Part shown: one piece after another, positions 8,435 to 17,801 of the stretch
Numbering within the stretch: the first letter of the stretch is position 1
Layout of the letters: each line of letters starts with the position of its first letter
NCBI GenBank assembly: GCA_032055545.1
Contig: DAMBQR010000008.1
Location: forward strand, 1 to 64,000
Length of the DNA stretch: 64,000 nucleotides
Source of the DNA: Pseudescherichia sp032055545
GTDB taxonomy: Bacteria > Pseudomonadota > Gammaproteobacteria > Enterobacterales > Enterobacteriaceae
Reading direction: 5' to 3'
The notes under the pieces: model-generated
Told to the model about the DNA's origin: nothing
What the model saw: the letters and a program-made list of their open reading frames with translations, nothing else
Database searches by the model: none
Made by a program: the position numbers and the translations under genes

Positions 8435-8884
8435 ATGAAAAAATCAACGCTCGTTATTGGCGTAATTGGCGCCGACTGCCATGCCGTCGGTAACAAGGTT
8501 CTGGATCGCGTGTTTACCGCCCACGACTTTCGGGTGATCAACCTCGGCGTGATGGTTAGTCAGGATGAGTACATTGACGCTGCTATCGAAACCGGGGCCG
8601 ATGCGATTGTGGTCTCCTCTATATACGGCCACGGCGACATTGACTGCCTGGGGTTGCGTGAACGCTGCATTGAACGCGGCGTTGGCGAGATTTTACTTTA
8701 CGTCGGCGGCAATTTAGTTGTCGGTAAACATGACTTCGCCGAGGTCGAGAGCAAATTTAACGCCATGGGCTTCGATCGCGTTTTTTCCCCAAGCCACGAT
8801 CTGGAAGATGTTTGTCAATTAATCGCTAACGATATTAACAATAAATTAACTCATCGCCGCCAGCAGCCAGAAGAGGTTGTGTAA
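8435..8884 (+). CDS. glmS: Glutamate mutase sigma (cobalamin-binding) subunit
   Basis: With GlmE this subunit forms adenosylcobalamin-dependent glutamate mutase, which converts L-glutamate to (2S,3S)-3-methylaspartate, the first step of the methylaspartate route of glutamate fermentation. The 149-residue product is a B12-binding Rossmann-like domain with the base-off/His-on motif D14-C-H16-A-V-G19 (GADCHAVGNKV), a VVSSIYGHG loop and a glycine-rich VGGNLVVG strand-turn. A good ribosome site (AGAGGA) precedes the ATG. The stop overlaps the next start by one base (TAATG). The symbol glmS is the name used for this subunit and is unrelated to glucosamine-6-phosphate synthase. Confidence 0.95.
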   Translation: MKKSTLVIGVIGADCHAVGNKVLDRVFTAHDFRVINLGVMVSQDEYIDAAIETGADAIVVSSIYGHGDIDCLGLRERCIERGVGEILLYVGGNLVVGKHDFAEVESKFNAMGFDRVFSPSHDLEDVCQLIANDINNKLTHRRQQPEEVV

Positions 8885-10284
8885 TGCGTACGGTATCTGT
8901 CGATATTGGCTCGACCTGGACTAAGGCCGCACTTTTTGAAATAGAGGGCGATCGTCCGCTCCGGCTTCTTAACCAGGCGGCCACACCCACCACCACCCAC
9001 CATCTTGCCGACGGTTTTTTTGCCAGCCTGAATCAGCTGCTGGAGGTGGCGGATGCCAGGCCGCTGCTCAGACGCGGTGACGTCACGCTTAAATACTCCT
9101 CCTCTGCTAAAGGCGGACTGGCCGTCGCCGCAATGGGTTTAGTGCCCTCGATTACCCTTGAAGCGGCAAAGATAACGGCCCATTCAGCAGGCGCAAAAAT
9201 CACCCACTATTATGCCTACAAGCTGACGCCGCAGGATGTACGCCAGCTTGAGGCTTCTCCGCCCGATATTCTGCTGTTTGCCGGCGGAACCGATGGCGGA
9301 GAGACGCGCTATGGCCTGGACAATGCGCGCCTGCTCGCCGCGTCCGGGCTGGAGTGCGCGATTGTCTACGCCGGGAATCGCGACATTCAGCATGAGGTTC
9401 AGCAGCTATTAGCCCATAAGCAGCTCACCGTCGTGGATAACATCCTTCCCGAGCTGGATTCGCCCAACCCGCTTCCTGCCCGCCAGGCAATCTGTGACAT
9501 TTTTCTCTCCCACATAGTGAAAGGAAAAGGGCTGGACGTCATTGTAGATGAAACGGGCGAGGCCCCCATGCCTACGCCGTGGACGGTGTTTGAGCTGGTT
9601 AAGCTGATGAGCCAGCATGACGATGCCTGGCAAGCATTCATGCTTATTGATATGGGAGGCGCAACCACCGACGTCTATTCCGCCTGCGCCAATACCCTTT
9701 CGCCGGACACCGTGCTTCACGGTCTGCCTGAACCCGTTGTAAAACGCACCGTTGAAGGCGATTTAGGGATGCGGGTCTCTGCTGCGGTGGTCGGAGAGAG
9801 CACGCGAGCGCTTATCGACACGCTTTTAGCCTCGCAGCCCGAACAGCATGCGGCCTTCTATCGCTATCTCGACAAGCTCGTTGCCTGCCCCGGCTCCCTG
9901 CCTGCCAGTGCTGAAGAGCACCGCTTCGATACCTTGCTGGCCGGGCTGTGCGTGGCCTATGCCAGTGAACGCCATGCAGGAACCAAAAAAGCGGTGGCAA
10001 CCTGCGCTGGCACGGTCGATCTGCAGATTGGGCGCGATCTTACCCCGGTACGCAAGGTAGTTGGCTCTGGCGGCTGGCTATCCCGTGCGGCGTCGTTTGA
10101 TATTCACCGCTGGCTTAAGTATCGCGAACTCAATGCCCGTGGCAACCGGATCCTACTGCCCGAGCATTTCGACTACTACCGTGATGAAAAAGGCCTCATC
10201 CCTCTGCTGGCCAACGCCGCAAGACTCTACCCGCAGGCGGCTGCACTCGCCAGCATCCACTGTTTAACCCCGAACTCAAGGTAG
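8884..10284 (+). CDS. glmL: GlmL, glutamate mutase reactivating ATPase (MutL family)
   Basis: GlmL/MutL proteins belong to the ASKHA ATPase fold and are thought to replace damaged cobalamin on glutamate mutase. The 466-residue product begins with the phosphate-1 motif DIGSTWTKAALF (about residues 6-17), has FAGGTDGG near residue 139 and a second nucleotide motif LIDMGGATTDVYS near residue 256, typical of the actin-like fold. It sits between the two mutase subunit genes, as in clostridial and enteric clusters, overlapping glmS by one base and lying 6 nt before glmE. Function is inferred from family and context. Confidence 0.93.
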   Translation: MRTVSVDIGSTWTKAALFEIEGDRPLRLLNQAATPTTTHHLADGFFASLNQLLEVADARPLLRRGDVTLKYSSSAKGGLAVAAMGLVPSITLEAAKITAHSAGAKITHYYAYKLTPQDVRQLEASPPDILLFAGGTDGGETRYGLDNARLLAASGLECAIVYAGNRDIQHEVQQLLAHKQLTVVDNILPELDSPNPLPARQAICDIFLSHIVKGKGLDVIVDETGEAPMPTPWTVFELVKLMSQHDDAWQAFMLIDMGGATTDVYSACANTLSPDTVLHGLPEPVVKRTVEGDLGMRVSAAVVGESTRALIDTLLASQPEQHAAFYRYLDKLVACPGSLPASAEEHRFDTLLAGLCVAYASERHAGTKKAVATCAGTVDLQIGRDLTPVRKVVGSGGWLSRAASFDIHRWLKYRELNARGNRILLPEHFDYYRDEKGLIPLLANAARLYPQAAALASIHCLTPNSR

Positions 10285-10290
10285 CAACGA

Positions 10291-11739
10291 ATGGAACTCA
10301 GCAATAAAAAGATAACCCATGACGATTTTATGTCTGAGCGGCAAGGCGTTCTGGAAACCTGGCCTACCGGACAAGACGTTACCCATTTTGAGGATGGCGT
10401 AAAGTACCAGCAGACTATCCCGGAGGACAAAAACTTTGCCCGTGCGCTGCGCATTGCCGATAAGGAGGGTATTACCCTGAGCCAGCCTCGTGCGGGCGTG
10501 GCGCTGCTGGATGAGCATATCGCGCTACTGAAGGTGCTTGAGCAGGAGTGCGACCTTTTGCCTACCACCATCGACGCCTACACGCGCCTGAACCGTTATG
10601 AAGATGCCGCGGTGGGCATTCAAAAATCCCTTGAGGCGGGCACCTCAAAACTCAACGGGCTGCCGGTGGTTAACCACGGCGTTGCCGCCTGCCGCCGCCT
10701 GACCGAATCTCTGCAGAAACCATTACAGGTCCGGCACGGCACCCCTGACGCACGCCTGCTGGCTGAGATCTCCATCGCCAGCGGTTTTACCAGCTACGAG
10801 GGGGGCGGTATCTCCTACAACATTCCCTACGCAAAACGGGTCACGCTCGAAAAATCCCTGCGCGACTGGCAATACTGCGACCGCCTGATAGGCCTGTATG
10901 AAGAGCACGGCATCCGCATCAACCGCGAGCCTTTCGGTCCCCTGACCGGCACGCTGATCCCGCCGTTTATGTCGCACGCGGTGGCCATCATTGAAGGTTT
11001 ACTGGCCCTGGAGCAGGGCGTGCGCTCCATTACCGTGGGCTATGGCCAGGTGGGTAGCCTGACGCAGGACGTGGCCGCCGTGAAAGCGTTGCGCGAGCTG
11101 TCACACGACTATTTCCGTCAGCAGGGCTACGAAGAGTATGAGCTAAGCACCGTCTTCCATCAGTGGATGGGCGGCTTTCCGGAAGATGAGTCAAAAGCGT
11201 TTTCCGTGATCGCCTGGGGCGCAGCCGTTGCCGGAATGGCGGGTGCAACCAAAGTCATCACCAAAAGTCCGCATGAGGCCTTCGGCATTCCTACTGCCGC
11301 CGCTAACGCCCAGGGGCTTAAGGCGTCGCGCCAGATGCTTAACATGGTTCGCGATCAGCCCTTCCCGGCATGCCGCGCCGTCGATCTGGAGGTTGAGCTG
11401 ATCAAGCGTGAAGTGCGTGCCGTGCTGGATCGCGTGTTTGCCCTCGGCAACGGTGATATCGCCCGCGGCACGGTGCTGGCTTTTGAAGCTGGCGTGCTGG
11501 ATATCCCCTTCGCACCCGCAGCCTGTAACGCAGGCAAGATGACCCCGGTGCGTGATAACGCGGGCGCTATCCGCATTTTGGAAGCCGGTGCCGTACCGCT
11601 ACCGGATGACATCCAGGCCATGCACCACGACTTTGTTGCCGAACGCGCCAGCGTTGAAGGCCGCCCCGCCTCATTCCAGATGGTTGTTGACGATATTAAT
11701 GCCGTATCCCACAGCAAGTTAATAGGAAGACCAGAATGA
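10291..11739 (+). CDS. glmE: Glutamate mutase epsilon subunit
   Basis: GlmE is the TIM-barrel catalytic subunit of glutamate mutase and binds glutamate and the adenosyl group. The 482-residue product is of the usual length for the family. Conserved features include QPRAGVALLDEH, a glycine-rich SYEGGGISYNIPYAK segment around residue 170 and GYGQVGSLTQDVAAVKAL around residue 250, with a C-terminal region rich in charged residues. The reading frame starts 6 nt after glmL and overlaps mal by 4 nt (ATGA type), so mutase and lyase should be made together. Nothing suggests inactivation. Confidence 0.95.
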   Translation: MELSNKKITHDDFMSERQGVLETWPTGQDVTHFEDGVKYQQTIPEDKNFARALRIADKEGITLSQPRAGVALLDEHIALLKVLEQECDLLPTTIDAYTRLNRYEDAAVGIQKSLEAGTSKLNGLPVVNHGVAACRRLTESLQKPLQVRHGTPDARLLAEISIASGFTSYEGGGISYNIPYAKRVTLEKSLRDWQYCDRLIGLYEEHGIRINREPFGPLTGTLIPPFMSHAVAIIEGLLALEQGVRSITVGYGQVGSLTQDVAAVKALRELSHDYFRQQGYEEYELSTVFHQWMGGFPEDESKAFSVIAWGAAVAGMAGATKVITKSPHEAFGIPTAAANAQGLKASRQMLNMVRDQPFPACRAVDLEVELIKREVRAVLDRVFALGNGDIARGTVLAFEAGVLDIPFAPAACNAGKMTPVRDNAGAIRILEAGAVPLPDDIQAMHHDFVAERASVEGRPASFQMVVDDINAVSHSKLIGRPE

Positions 11740-12977
11740 AAATTAAACAGGTGCTTTTTACCGCAGGCTTCTCCTCCTTCTACTTTGACGATCAGCAGGC
11801 CATTAAAGACGGTGCAGGCCATGACGGCTTTATCTATACCGGCCAACCGGTGACGCCGGGCTTTACCTCAGTGCGTCAGGCCGGAGAGTGCATCTGCGTG
11901 CAGCTAATGCTGGAGAACGGGAGCGTTGCCATGGGTGACTGTGCGGCGGTGCAGTACTCCGGGGCAGGTGGGCGCGATCCCCTTTTTCTGGCCGCAACCT
12001 TTATTCCATGGCTCAACGATCACATTAAGCCGCTGCTGGAAAACCGTGACGTGCAGGCTTTCCTGCCCAACGCACGCTTTTTTGACAACTTACGCATTGA
12101 GGGTAAGCCGCTGCATACCGCAGTTCGCTATGGCCTGTCACAGGCGCTGCTGGATGCCACCGCGCTGGCAACGGGACGACTAAAAACAGAGGTCATCGCC
12201 GACGAGTGGCAGCTACCTACCGTTGCCGAGCCGATCCCGCTGTTTGGCCAGAGCGGAGACGACCGCTACATCGCCGTTGATAAAATGATCCTCAAGGGCG
12301 TTAACGTCCTGCCTCACGCGCTGATTAATAATGTGGAGGAGAAGCTAGGCTACGACGGCGAAAAGCTGCGTGAGTACGTGCGCTGGCTGGCAAACCGCGT
12401 GATCACCCTGCGCACCACGCCGCGTTACCACCCTACCCTGCACATTGACGTCTACGGCACTATCGGCCTGATCTTCGATCAGGATCCCCAGCGCTGCGCA
12501 CGCTATATCGCCAGCCTCGAAAAAGAGACTCAGGGTCTACCGCTCTATATTGAGGGGCCGGTTGACGCGGGCAATAAAGCCGACCAGATCCGCATCCTGA
12601 CGGCGATCACCCGCGAGCTGACGAAGCTCGGCTCCGGGGTCAAGATCGTTGCCGACGAGTGGTGCAATACCTATCAGGATATTGTTGATTTTACCGACGC
12701 TGGCAGCTGTCACATGGTGCAGATCAAGACCCCCGATCTGGGCAGCATCCACAACATTGTTGATGCCGTACTCTACTGCAACAAGCACGGCATGGAGGCC
12801 TACCAGGGCGGCACCTGTAACGAGACGGAGGTGAGCGCCAGAGCCTGTGTTCACGTCGCCCTCGCCGCCCGCCCCATGCGCATGTTAATTAAGCCCGGCA
12901 TGGGGTTCGATGAGGGGCTTAACATCGTCTTCAACGAAATGCAGCGCACCCTTGCGCTCCTGCAGGCAAGGAGCTAA
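11736..12977 (+). CDS. mal: 3-Methylaspartate ammonia-lyase
   Basis: This enolase-superfamily enzyme eliminates ammonia from 3-methylaspartate to give mesaconate, the second step of the pathway. The product has 413 residues, the same as the Citrobacter amalonaticus enzyme. Its known functional residues appear at the same numbers: His194 (VLPH), the Mg2+ ligands Asp238 (LHIDVYG), Glu273 (YIEGP) and Asp307 (VADEW), and the catalytic Lys331 (VQIKTPDLG). It is therefore predicted to be active. The start overlaps the glmE stop by 4 nt and the next gene begins 3 nt after its stop. Confidence 0.97.
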   Translation: MKIKQVLFTAGFSSFYFDDQQAIKDGAGHDGFIYTGQPVTPGFTSVRQAGECICVQLMLENGSVAMGDCAAVQYSGAGGRDPLFLAATFIPWLNDHIKPLLENRDVQAFLPNARFFDNLRIEGKPLHTAVRYGLSQALLDATALATGRLKTEVIADEWQLPTVAEPIPLFGQSGDDRYIAVDKMILKGVNVLPHALINNVEEKLGYDGEKLREYVRWLANRVITLRTTPRYHPTLHIDVYGTIGLIFDQDPQRCARYIASLEKETQGLPLYIEGPVDAGNKADQIRILTAITRELTKLGSGVKIVADEWCNTYQDIVDFTDAGSCHMVQIKTPDLGSIHNIVDAVLYCNKHGMEAYQGGTCNETEVSARACVHVALAARPMRMLIKPGMGFDEGLNIVFNEMQRTLALLQARS

Positions 12978-12980
12978 GCG

Positions 12981-14351
12981 ATGGCAAAGACGTTTAAGAT
13001 CCTCTCGCCGACGGCGATCCTCGGCTACGGCTTTCCGGAGGAGAGCTTTTTAACAGCGATGGCTGAATCGCCGGATCTGATTGCCGTGGATGCAGGCTCG
13101 TCCGATCCTGGCCCACACTATCTTGGCGCAGGTAAACCTTTTACCGATCGCGCCGGGGTAAAGCGCGACCTGCGCTACATGATCTCAGCCGGTGTTAAAC
13201 GGGGCATTCCGGTGGTTATCGGTACGGCGGGCGGCTCGGGCGCGGCCCCGCATCTCGCATGGTGCCGTGAGATCGTGCTGGAGATCGCCCGTGAAGAGCA
13301 GCTCTCATTCTCCCTGGCGACGATACCCGCAGACGTCGATAAGCAGATTGTTCATCAGGCGCTGGACGCCGGTAACATCACTGCCCTCGACTTTGTTCCG
13401 CCGCTCACCCATCAGGATATCGATGAGAGTACCTCTATCGTCGCGCAGATGGGCGTCGAACCTTTTCAGCGGGCGCTGGCGGCCGGGGCTCAGGTAGTGC
13501 TGGGCGGACGGGCATACGATCCGGCCTGCTTTGCGGCACTGCCGATAATGCAGGGTTTTGACGAGGGGCTGGCGCTGCACTGCGGGAAGATCCTGGAGTG
13601 CGCGGCCATTGCTGCCACCCCAGGCTCTGGCTCAGACTGCGCCATGGGGATCCTTGACGAGCATGGCTTTACCCTGAAGGTGTTTAACCCGAAACGGAAG
13701 TTTACCGAAACCTCAGCGGCGGCCCACACGCTGTATGAAAAGTCAGATCCTTACTTTCTGCCTGGGCCGGGCGGCGTGCTGAATCTGCAGGCCTGCACCT
13801 TTAAAGCGGTGAATGAGAGAGAGGTCTATGTCAGCGGCTCCCGCCACGAGACGACACCCTACCGGTTAAAACTGGAGGGCGCCCGGCTGGTGGGCTACCG
13901 CTGCCTGACCATCGCTGGCGTCCGCGATCCCATCATGATCGCCGGGATTGAGACCATCCTTGAGGAGGTGAAATCCAGCGTTGTCAGCAACCTGACTCTC
14001 AACGTAGAAGAGATCCGCATTACCTTCCATCTCTATGGCAAAAACGGCGTGATGGGCGAACATGAACCTGTACAACAGGCCGGGCACGAACTGGGTATCG
14101 TTCTCGACGTCGTGGCTCCGGACCAGTCGCTTGCTAACAGCGTCTGCTCGCTGGTGCGCTCAACGCTGCTGCACTACGGCTACGAAGGTCGAATTGCCAC
14201 AGCGGGAAACCTGGCGTTCCCCTTCTCGCCTTCGGACGTTCAGTGTGGCGCGGTCTATGAATTTTCCGTCTACCACCTTATTGAGGCAAGTGAGGTGCTG
14301 CAGTTCCCCTTCGTCCTTGAGCAGGTGACGCCGGAAGGAGTACAGGCATGA
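12981..14351 (+). CDS. AtuA-like (DUF1446 family) protein in the methylaspartate operon
   Basis: The 456-residue product belongs to the acyclic-terpene-utilisation AtuA-like family. Family members recur in acid and terpene degradation clusters, but no reaction is established that I can assign here. Visible features are an N-terminal segment VDAGSSDPGPHYLGAG (about residues 36-51), a glycine-rich VVIGTAGGSGAAPHL near residue 77 suggesting a nucleotide or phosphate site, and GGRAYDPACFAALP near residue 175. It starts 3 nt after mal and overlaps the following small gene by 4 nt, so it is a fixed part of the operon. In some bacteria AtuA-like proteins carry the DUF4387 partner as a C-terminal domain, so the two probably form a complex. 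A step on mesaconate or citramalate is plausible but is inference. Confidence 0.85.
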   Translation: MAKTFKILSPTAILGYGFPEESFLTAMAESPDLIAVDAGSSDPGPHYLGAGKPFTDRAGVKRDLRYMISAGVKRGIPVVIGTAGGSGAAPHLAWCREIVLEIAREEQLSFSLATIPADVDKQIVHQALDAGNITALDFVPPLTHQDIDESTSIVAQMGVEPFQRALAAGAQVVLGGRAYDPACFAALPIMQGFDEGLALHCGKILECAAIAATPGSGSDCAMGILDEHGFTLKVFNPKRKFTETSAAAHTLYEKSDPYFLPGPGGVLNLQACTFKAVNEREVYVSGSRHETTPYRLKLEGARLVGYRCLTIAGVRDPIMIAGIETILEEVKSSVVSNLTLNVEEIRITFHLYGKNGVMGEHEPVQQAGHELGIVLDVVAPDQSLANSVCSLVRSTLLHYGYEGRIATAGNLAFPFSPSDVQCGAVYEFSVYHLIEASEVLQFPFVLEQVTPEGVQA

Positions 14352-14665
14352 AACAGTCTATTCGTTCTTTGGCCCTGGTGATCCGCTCCAAAAACGCCGG
14401 TCCCTATGAGCTGGTTCTGGATGTTCTCTTCAAACAGCAGAGTGACTATCTGGCGGTGAAATCTTCCGGACAGTTGACTGCGCAGCGTATTGCGGATCTG
14501 TACAACCTTGACGAGCAGCACCTTCCCCGCCTCATCTGGTTCGATCCGGCTAACGCCGTTAAAGCCGTTTTACCCAGGGATATTGTTTCGGGTAACAGAG
14601 GAGATAACGACGTATATGGTGCACAGCAGCATGCGCCGTTATTAGACATCGTTTTTGATATCTAA
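14348..14665 (+). CDS. DUF4387 family protein, partner of the AtuA-like protein
   Basis: This 105-residue protein matches the DUF4387 family, found beside or fused to AtuA-like proteins. Characteristic stretches are IRSKNAGPYELVLDVLF (about residues 15-31), the central RLIWFDPANAVKAVLPR, and the C-terminal GDNDVYGAQQHAPLLDI, all compatible with a compact alpha/beta subunit. It has no signal peptide or membrane segment. The ATG overlaps the AtuA-like stop by 4 nt. Function is unknown; tight coupling argues for an obligate partnership with the preceding protein. Confidence 0.85.
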   Translation: MKQSIRSLALVIRSKNAGPYELVLDVLFKQQSDYLAVKSSGQLTAQRIADLYNLDEQHLPRLIWFDPANAVKAVLPRDIVSGNRGDNDVYGAQQHAPLLDIVFDI

Positions 14666-14688
14666 CACAGATAACCATAACCATTTAC

Positions 14689-14710
14689 GGGGTACGCCAC
14701 TGTGTACCCC
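14689..14710 (+). other. Hairpin between the DUF4387 and symporter genes
   Basis: Perfect 7-bp arms GGGGTAC (14689-14695) and GTACCCC (14704-14710) enclose an 8-nt loop in the 120-nt spacer. No T-run follows, so it is more likely an mRNA-processing or stability stem, or a weak attenuator, than a full terminator. Confidence 0.5.
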
Positions 14711-14785
14711 TGGCTAAAACTTGCTGGTCATTAGAGAAAAATTGAAAACCTAATCTTTGCGCTGCCAGCGCCTCAATCCGATGGA

Positions 14786-16075
14786 GTGAAAATGAAGTCG
14801 AAAAGCTTAACCACGATGATTATCGCAGGTCTGGTACTGGGTATTATTGCCGGATTTATTGTTAACATGGTCGCCTCGCCAGAGACAGCCAGGGCCTACT
14901 CTCAGGACATATCTATTCTGACTGCGATATTTCTGCGACTGATTAAAATGATTATTGCGCCGTTAATTATCTCGACGCTGGTCGTTGGGATCGCAAAAAT
15001 GGGCGATGCAAAAACGCTGGGGCGAATTTTCTCTAAGACCCTATTTCTGTTTATTTGCGCTTCTCTCATCTCTATTGCCCTGGGGCTGGTGATCGTTAAT
15101 CTTTTCCAGCCGGGCACCGGCATTAACTTTGTTGCCCACGACGCTGCCAGCGTTGCAGCGCTAAAAGCGGAGCCTTTTACCTTTAAGGTCTTTATTTCGC
15201 ATGCTATCCCCACCAGCATCGTTGACGCCATGGCCCGCAACGAGGTACTGCAAATTGTCGTCTTCTCCATCTTTTTAGGCTGCGGGCTGGCAGCTATCGG
15301 TGATAAGGGTGCCCCCATTGTCCATGTGCTGGACTCGCTGGTTGAGGTCATGCTCAAGATCACCGGCTACGTTATGCTGTTTGCCCCCTTCACGGTGTTT
15401 GCCGCTATCTCCGCCATGATTGCAGAGCGCGGGCTGGTGGTGCTGGTCAGCGCCGGGATCTTTATGGGCGAGTTTTACATGACCCTTGGGCTGCTGTGGG
15501 TCATCCTGATCGGGGCCTCTTTCGCCACTATTGGTCCCTGCGTTCTTCGCTTAACCAGAGGGATCTCCGAACCTGCCCTGCTGGCGTTTACCACCTCCAG
15601 CTCGGAAGCCGCCTTTCCCGGCACGCTGAAGGCGCTGGAGAAGTTTGGCGTCTCGCCGAAAATCGCCAGCTTCGTTCTGCCGATCGGCTACTCGTTTAAT
15701 CTCGTCGGCTCGATGGCCTACTGCTCCTTCGCCACTATTTTTATCGCCCAGGCGTGCAATATTCACCTTAGCACGGGGGAGCAGATTACCATGCTGCTTA
15801 TCCTGATGCTGACCTCCAAAGGCATGGCCGGGGTGCCGCGTGCTTCGCTGGTGGTTATTGCCGCTACCCTCAACCAGTTCAATATTCCTGAGGCCGGGCT
15901 GATCTTACTAATGGGTGTCGATCCCTTCCTCGATATGGGCCGCTCTGCCACCAACGTCATGAGCAACGCAATGGGCGCCGCCCTTGTTAGCCGCTGGGAG
16001 GGTGAACACTTTGGCGAAGGATGCCGTGGAAAAGCATCGCAGCCGGTTCAGGAGTTAAGCAGCGAAAATGTTTAA
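14786..16075 (+). CDS. Dicarboxylate/amino acid:cation symporter (DAACS/SDF family)
   Basis: The 429-residue inner-membrane protein belongs to the GltP/DctA glutamate and C4-dicarboxylate symporter family. It shows the serine-rich hairpin TTSSSEAAFPGTL at about residue 270, the NLVGSMAYCSFATIFIAQA helix and the C-terminal GVDPFLDMGRSATNVMSN substrate/Na+ site. The first 30 residues hold a membrane helix (TMIIAGLVLGIIAGFIVNM). The start at 14786 is preceded by GGAGTG. Its position inside the glutamate-fermentation operon suggests uptake of glutamate, aspartate or a pathway dicarboxylate; specificity cannot be read from sequence. Confidence 0.93.
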   Translation: MKMKSKSLTTMIIAGLVLGIIAGFIVNMVASPETARAYSQDISILTAIFLRLIKMIIAPLIISTLVVGIAKMGDAKTLGRIFSKTLFLFICASLISIALGLVIVNLFQPGTGINFVAHDAASVAALKAEPFTFKVFISHAIPTSIVDAMARNEVLQIVVFSIFLGCGLAAIGDKGAPIVHVLDSLVEVMLKITGYVMLFAPFTVFAAISAMIAERGLVVLVSAGIFMGEFYMTLGLLWVILIGASFATIGPCVLRLTRGISEPALLAFTTSSSEAAFPGTLKALEKFGVSPKIASFVLPIGYSFNLVGSMAYCSFATIFIAQACNIHLSTGEQITMLLILMLTSKGMAGVPRASLVVIAATLNQFNIPEAGLILLMGVDPFLDMGRSATNVMSNAMGAALVSRWEGEHFGEGCRGKASQPVQELSSENV

Positions 16076-16095
16076 CGCGCAGTAAAAATAAAAAT

Positions 16096-16113
16096 ACCGC
16101 GCACCCGCGCGGT
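16096..16113 (+). other. GC-rich hairpin between symporter and fumD
   Basis: Arms ACCGCGC (16096-16102) and GCGCGGT (16107-16113) with a 4-nt loop lie in the 64-nt spacer, followed by TTTGAATAA. The stem is strong but the T-run short, so partial termination or transcript processing is possible. Confidence 0.5.
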
Positions 16114-16139
16114 TTGAATAACCAGGCTAATGAGAAACC

Positions 16140-17801
16140 ATGATGGCTACACCTTTTATCTGGCAAGAACCTTTCCCTCATGATAAAGATCCAACCGAAT
16201 ATTATCTATTTAGCGACCAGCATGTAGCGGTTAATGAGGTCGATAATAAAACCCTCATTAGCGTCGATCCGCAGGGATTAACGCTGCTGGCAAAGCAGGC
16301 TTTTTATGAAGCCTCTTTTTTCTTGCGTACCGCCCATATTAAACAGGTCGCGTCGATCCTTCACGATCCCGAAGCCAGTGAAAACGATCGCTACGTTGCA
16401 CTGCAGCTGCTGCGCAATGCCGAGATCTCGGCCAGGGGCATTCTGCCTAACTGTCAGGATACCGGCACCGCGACCATCGTAGCCGAAAAAGGAGAGTCGA
16501 TCTGGACCGGCTGCAACGATGCCGAGGCGTTAAGCCAGGGGATCTACGAAACCTTTCAGGAGCATAATCTACGCTATTCGCAAAACGCACCGCTGGATAT
16601 GTACACAGAGGTGAATACCGGCACTAACCTGCCCGCACAGATTGATATTTCAGCAACGCCAGGAGAGGAGTATACGTTTCTGTTTATCAACAAGGGCGGC
16701 GGCTCGGCCAACAAGGCGGCGCTGTATCAGGAGACCCGATCGATTCTTGCTCCCGAGAAGCTGATCCCCTTTTTAATTGCCAAAATGCAGGCGCTCGGTA
16801 CCGCCGCCTGTCCGCCATACCATATTGCCTTCGTTATTGGCGGCACCTCCGCCGAACAGGCGTTGAAGGTCGCCAAGCTGGCATCGACAAAATATTACGA
16901 TACGCTGCCCACCAGCGGTAACGAGCTTGGCCGGGCGTTTCGCGATCGGCTCCTTGAATCAACCCTCCTGAACGCCAGCCGGGAGTTGGGTATCGGCGCG
17001 CAGTTTGGTGGAAAGTATTTTGCCCATGACGTCCGGGTGATCCGCCTGCCGCGTCACGGCGGTTCGTGCCCGATTGCGCTTGCCCTCTCCTGCTCTGCCG
17101 ATCGCAACATCAAGGCTAAAATCAATCGTCACGGACTATGGCTGGAGAAGCTGGAGCACGATCCGGGGCGCTTTATTCCTGAGAAGCTACGCGGGCCTCA
17201 CCACGCCGCCGGGGTCAAAATCGATCTCAATCGTCCCCTTAGCGAGATCATAAGCAAGCTATCGCGCTATCCGGTAGGGACGCGCGTCTCGCTGAGCGGC
17301 CCGCTGGTTGTCGCCCGGGATATCGCCCATGCCAGGCTGAAGGCCAGGCTCGATGCGGGTGTTGCTCTACCAGACTATATGCAGAATTACATTGTCTACT
17401 ACGCTGGTCCGGCGAAAACCCCAGAGGGTAGTATTTCGGGATCGATGGGGCCAACAACCGGTGGCCGGATGGACGGCTATGTGGATGCCTTTCAGGCCGC
17501 TGGCGGAAGCCTGGTGATGCTATCGAAAGGCAACCGCAGCCAGCAGGTGACCGACGCCTGTGCCAGGCACGGTGGATTTAATCTGGGCAGCATCGGTGGC
17601 GCAGCGGCGCTGCTGGCGCAGGATTATGTCAGCAGCCTGCGCTGCCTGGAGTATGGCGAACTGGGGATGGAGGCAGTATGGATGATGGAGGTAAAAGATA
17701 TGCCTGCTTTTATCCTGGTGGATAACAAAGGCAACAACTTTTACCGGCAGTTTGAACAGCGCCACTGCTGTGAACTCTGCCCATCACAGAGTCTTAAGTA
17801 G
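16140..17801 (+). CDS. fumD: Class I mesaconase/fumarase (FumD type)
   Basis: Class I fumarases are oxygen-sensitive [4Fe-4S] hydratases. The copy in the methylaspartate cluster of E. coli O157:H7, FumD, was shown to hydrate mesaconate to (S)-citramalate as well as fumarate, and this gene has the same context. The 553-residue product carries the three cluster cysteines at Cys105 (LPNCQDTG), Cys224 (TAACPPYH) and Cys318 (ALSCSADRN), the positions used in FumA, and a C-terminal swivelling domain. Two adjacent ATGs make the start uncertain by one residue; the cysteine numbering fits the first. The 3' end overlaps the convergent LysR gene by 18 nt. Confidence 0.93.
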   Translation: MMATPFIWQEPFPHDKDPTEYYLFSDQHVAVNEVDNKTLISVDPQGLTLLAKQAFYEASFFLRTAHIKQVASILHDPEASENDRYVALQLLRNAEISARGILPNCQDTGTATIVAEKGESIWTGCNDAEALSQGIYETFQEHNLRYSQNAPLDMYTEVNTGTNLPAQIDISATPGEEYTFLFINKGGGSANKAALYQETRSILAPEKLIPFLIAKMQALGTAACPPYHIAFVIGGTSAEQALKVAKLASTKYYDTLPTSGNELGRAFRDRLLESTLLNASRELGIGAQFGGKYFAHDVRVIRLPRHGGSCPIALALSCSADRNIKAKINRHGLWLEKLEHDPGRFIPEKLRGPHHAAGVKIDLNRPLSEIISKLSRYPVGTRVSLSGPLVVARDIAHARLKARLDAGVALPDYMQNYIVYYAGPAKTPEGSISGSMGPTTGGRMDGYVDAFQAAGGSLVMLSKGNRSQQVTDACARHGGFNLGSIGGAAALLAQDYVSSLRCLEYGELGMEAVWMMEVKDMPAFILVDNKGNNFYRQFEQRHCCELCPSQSLK

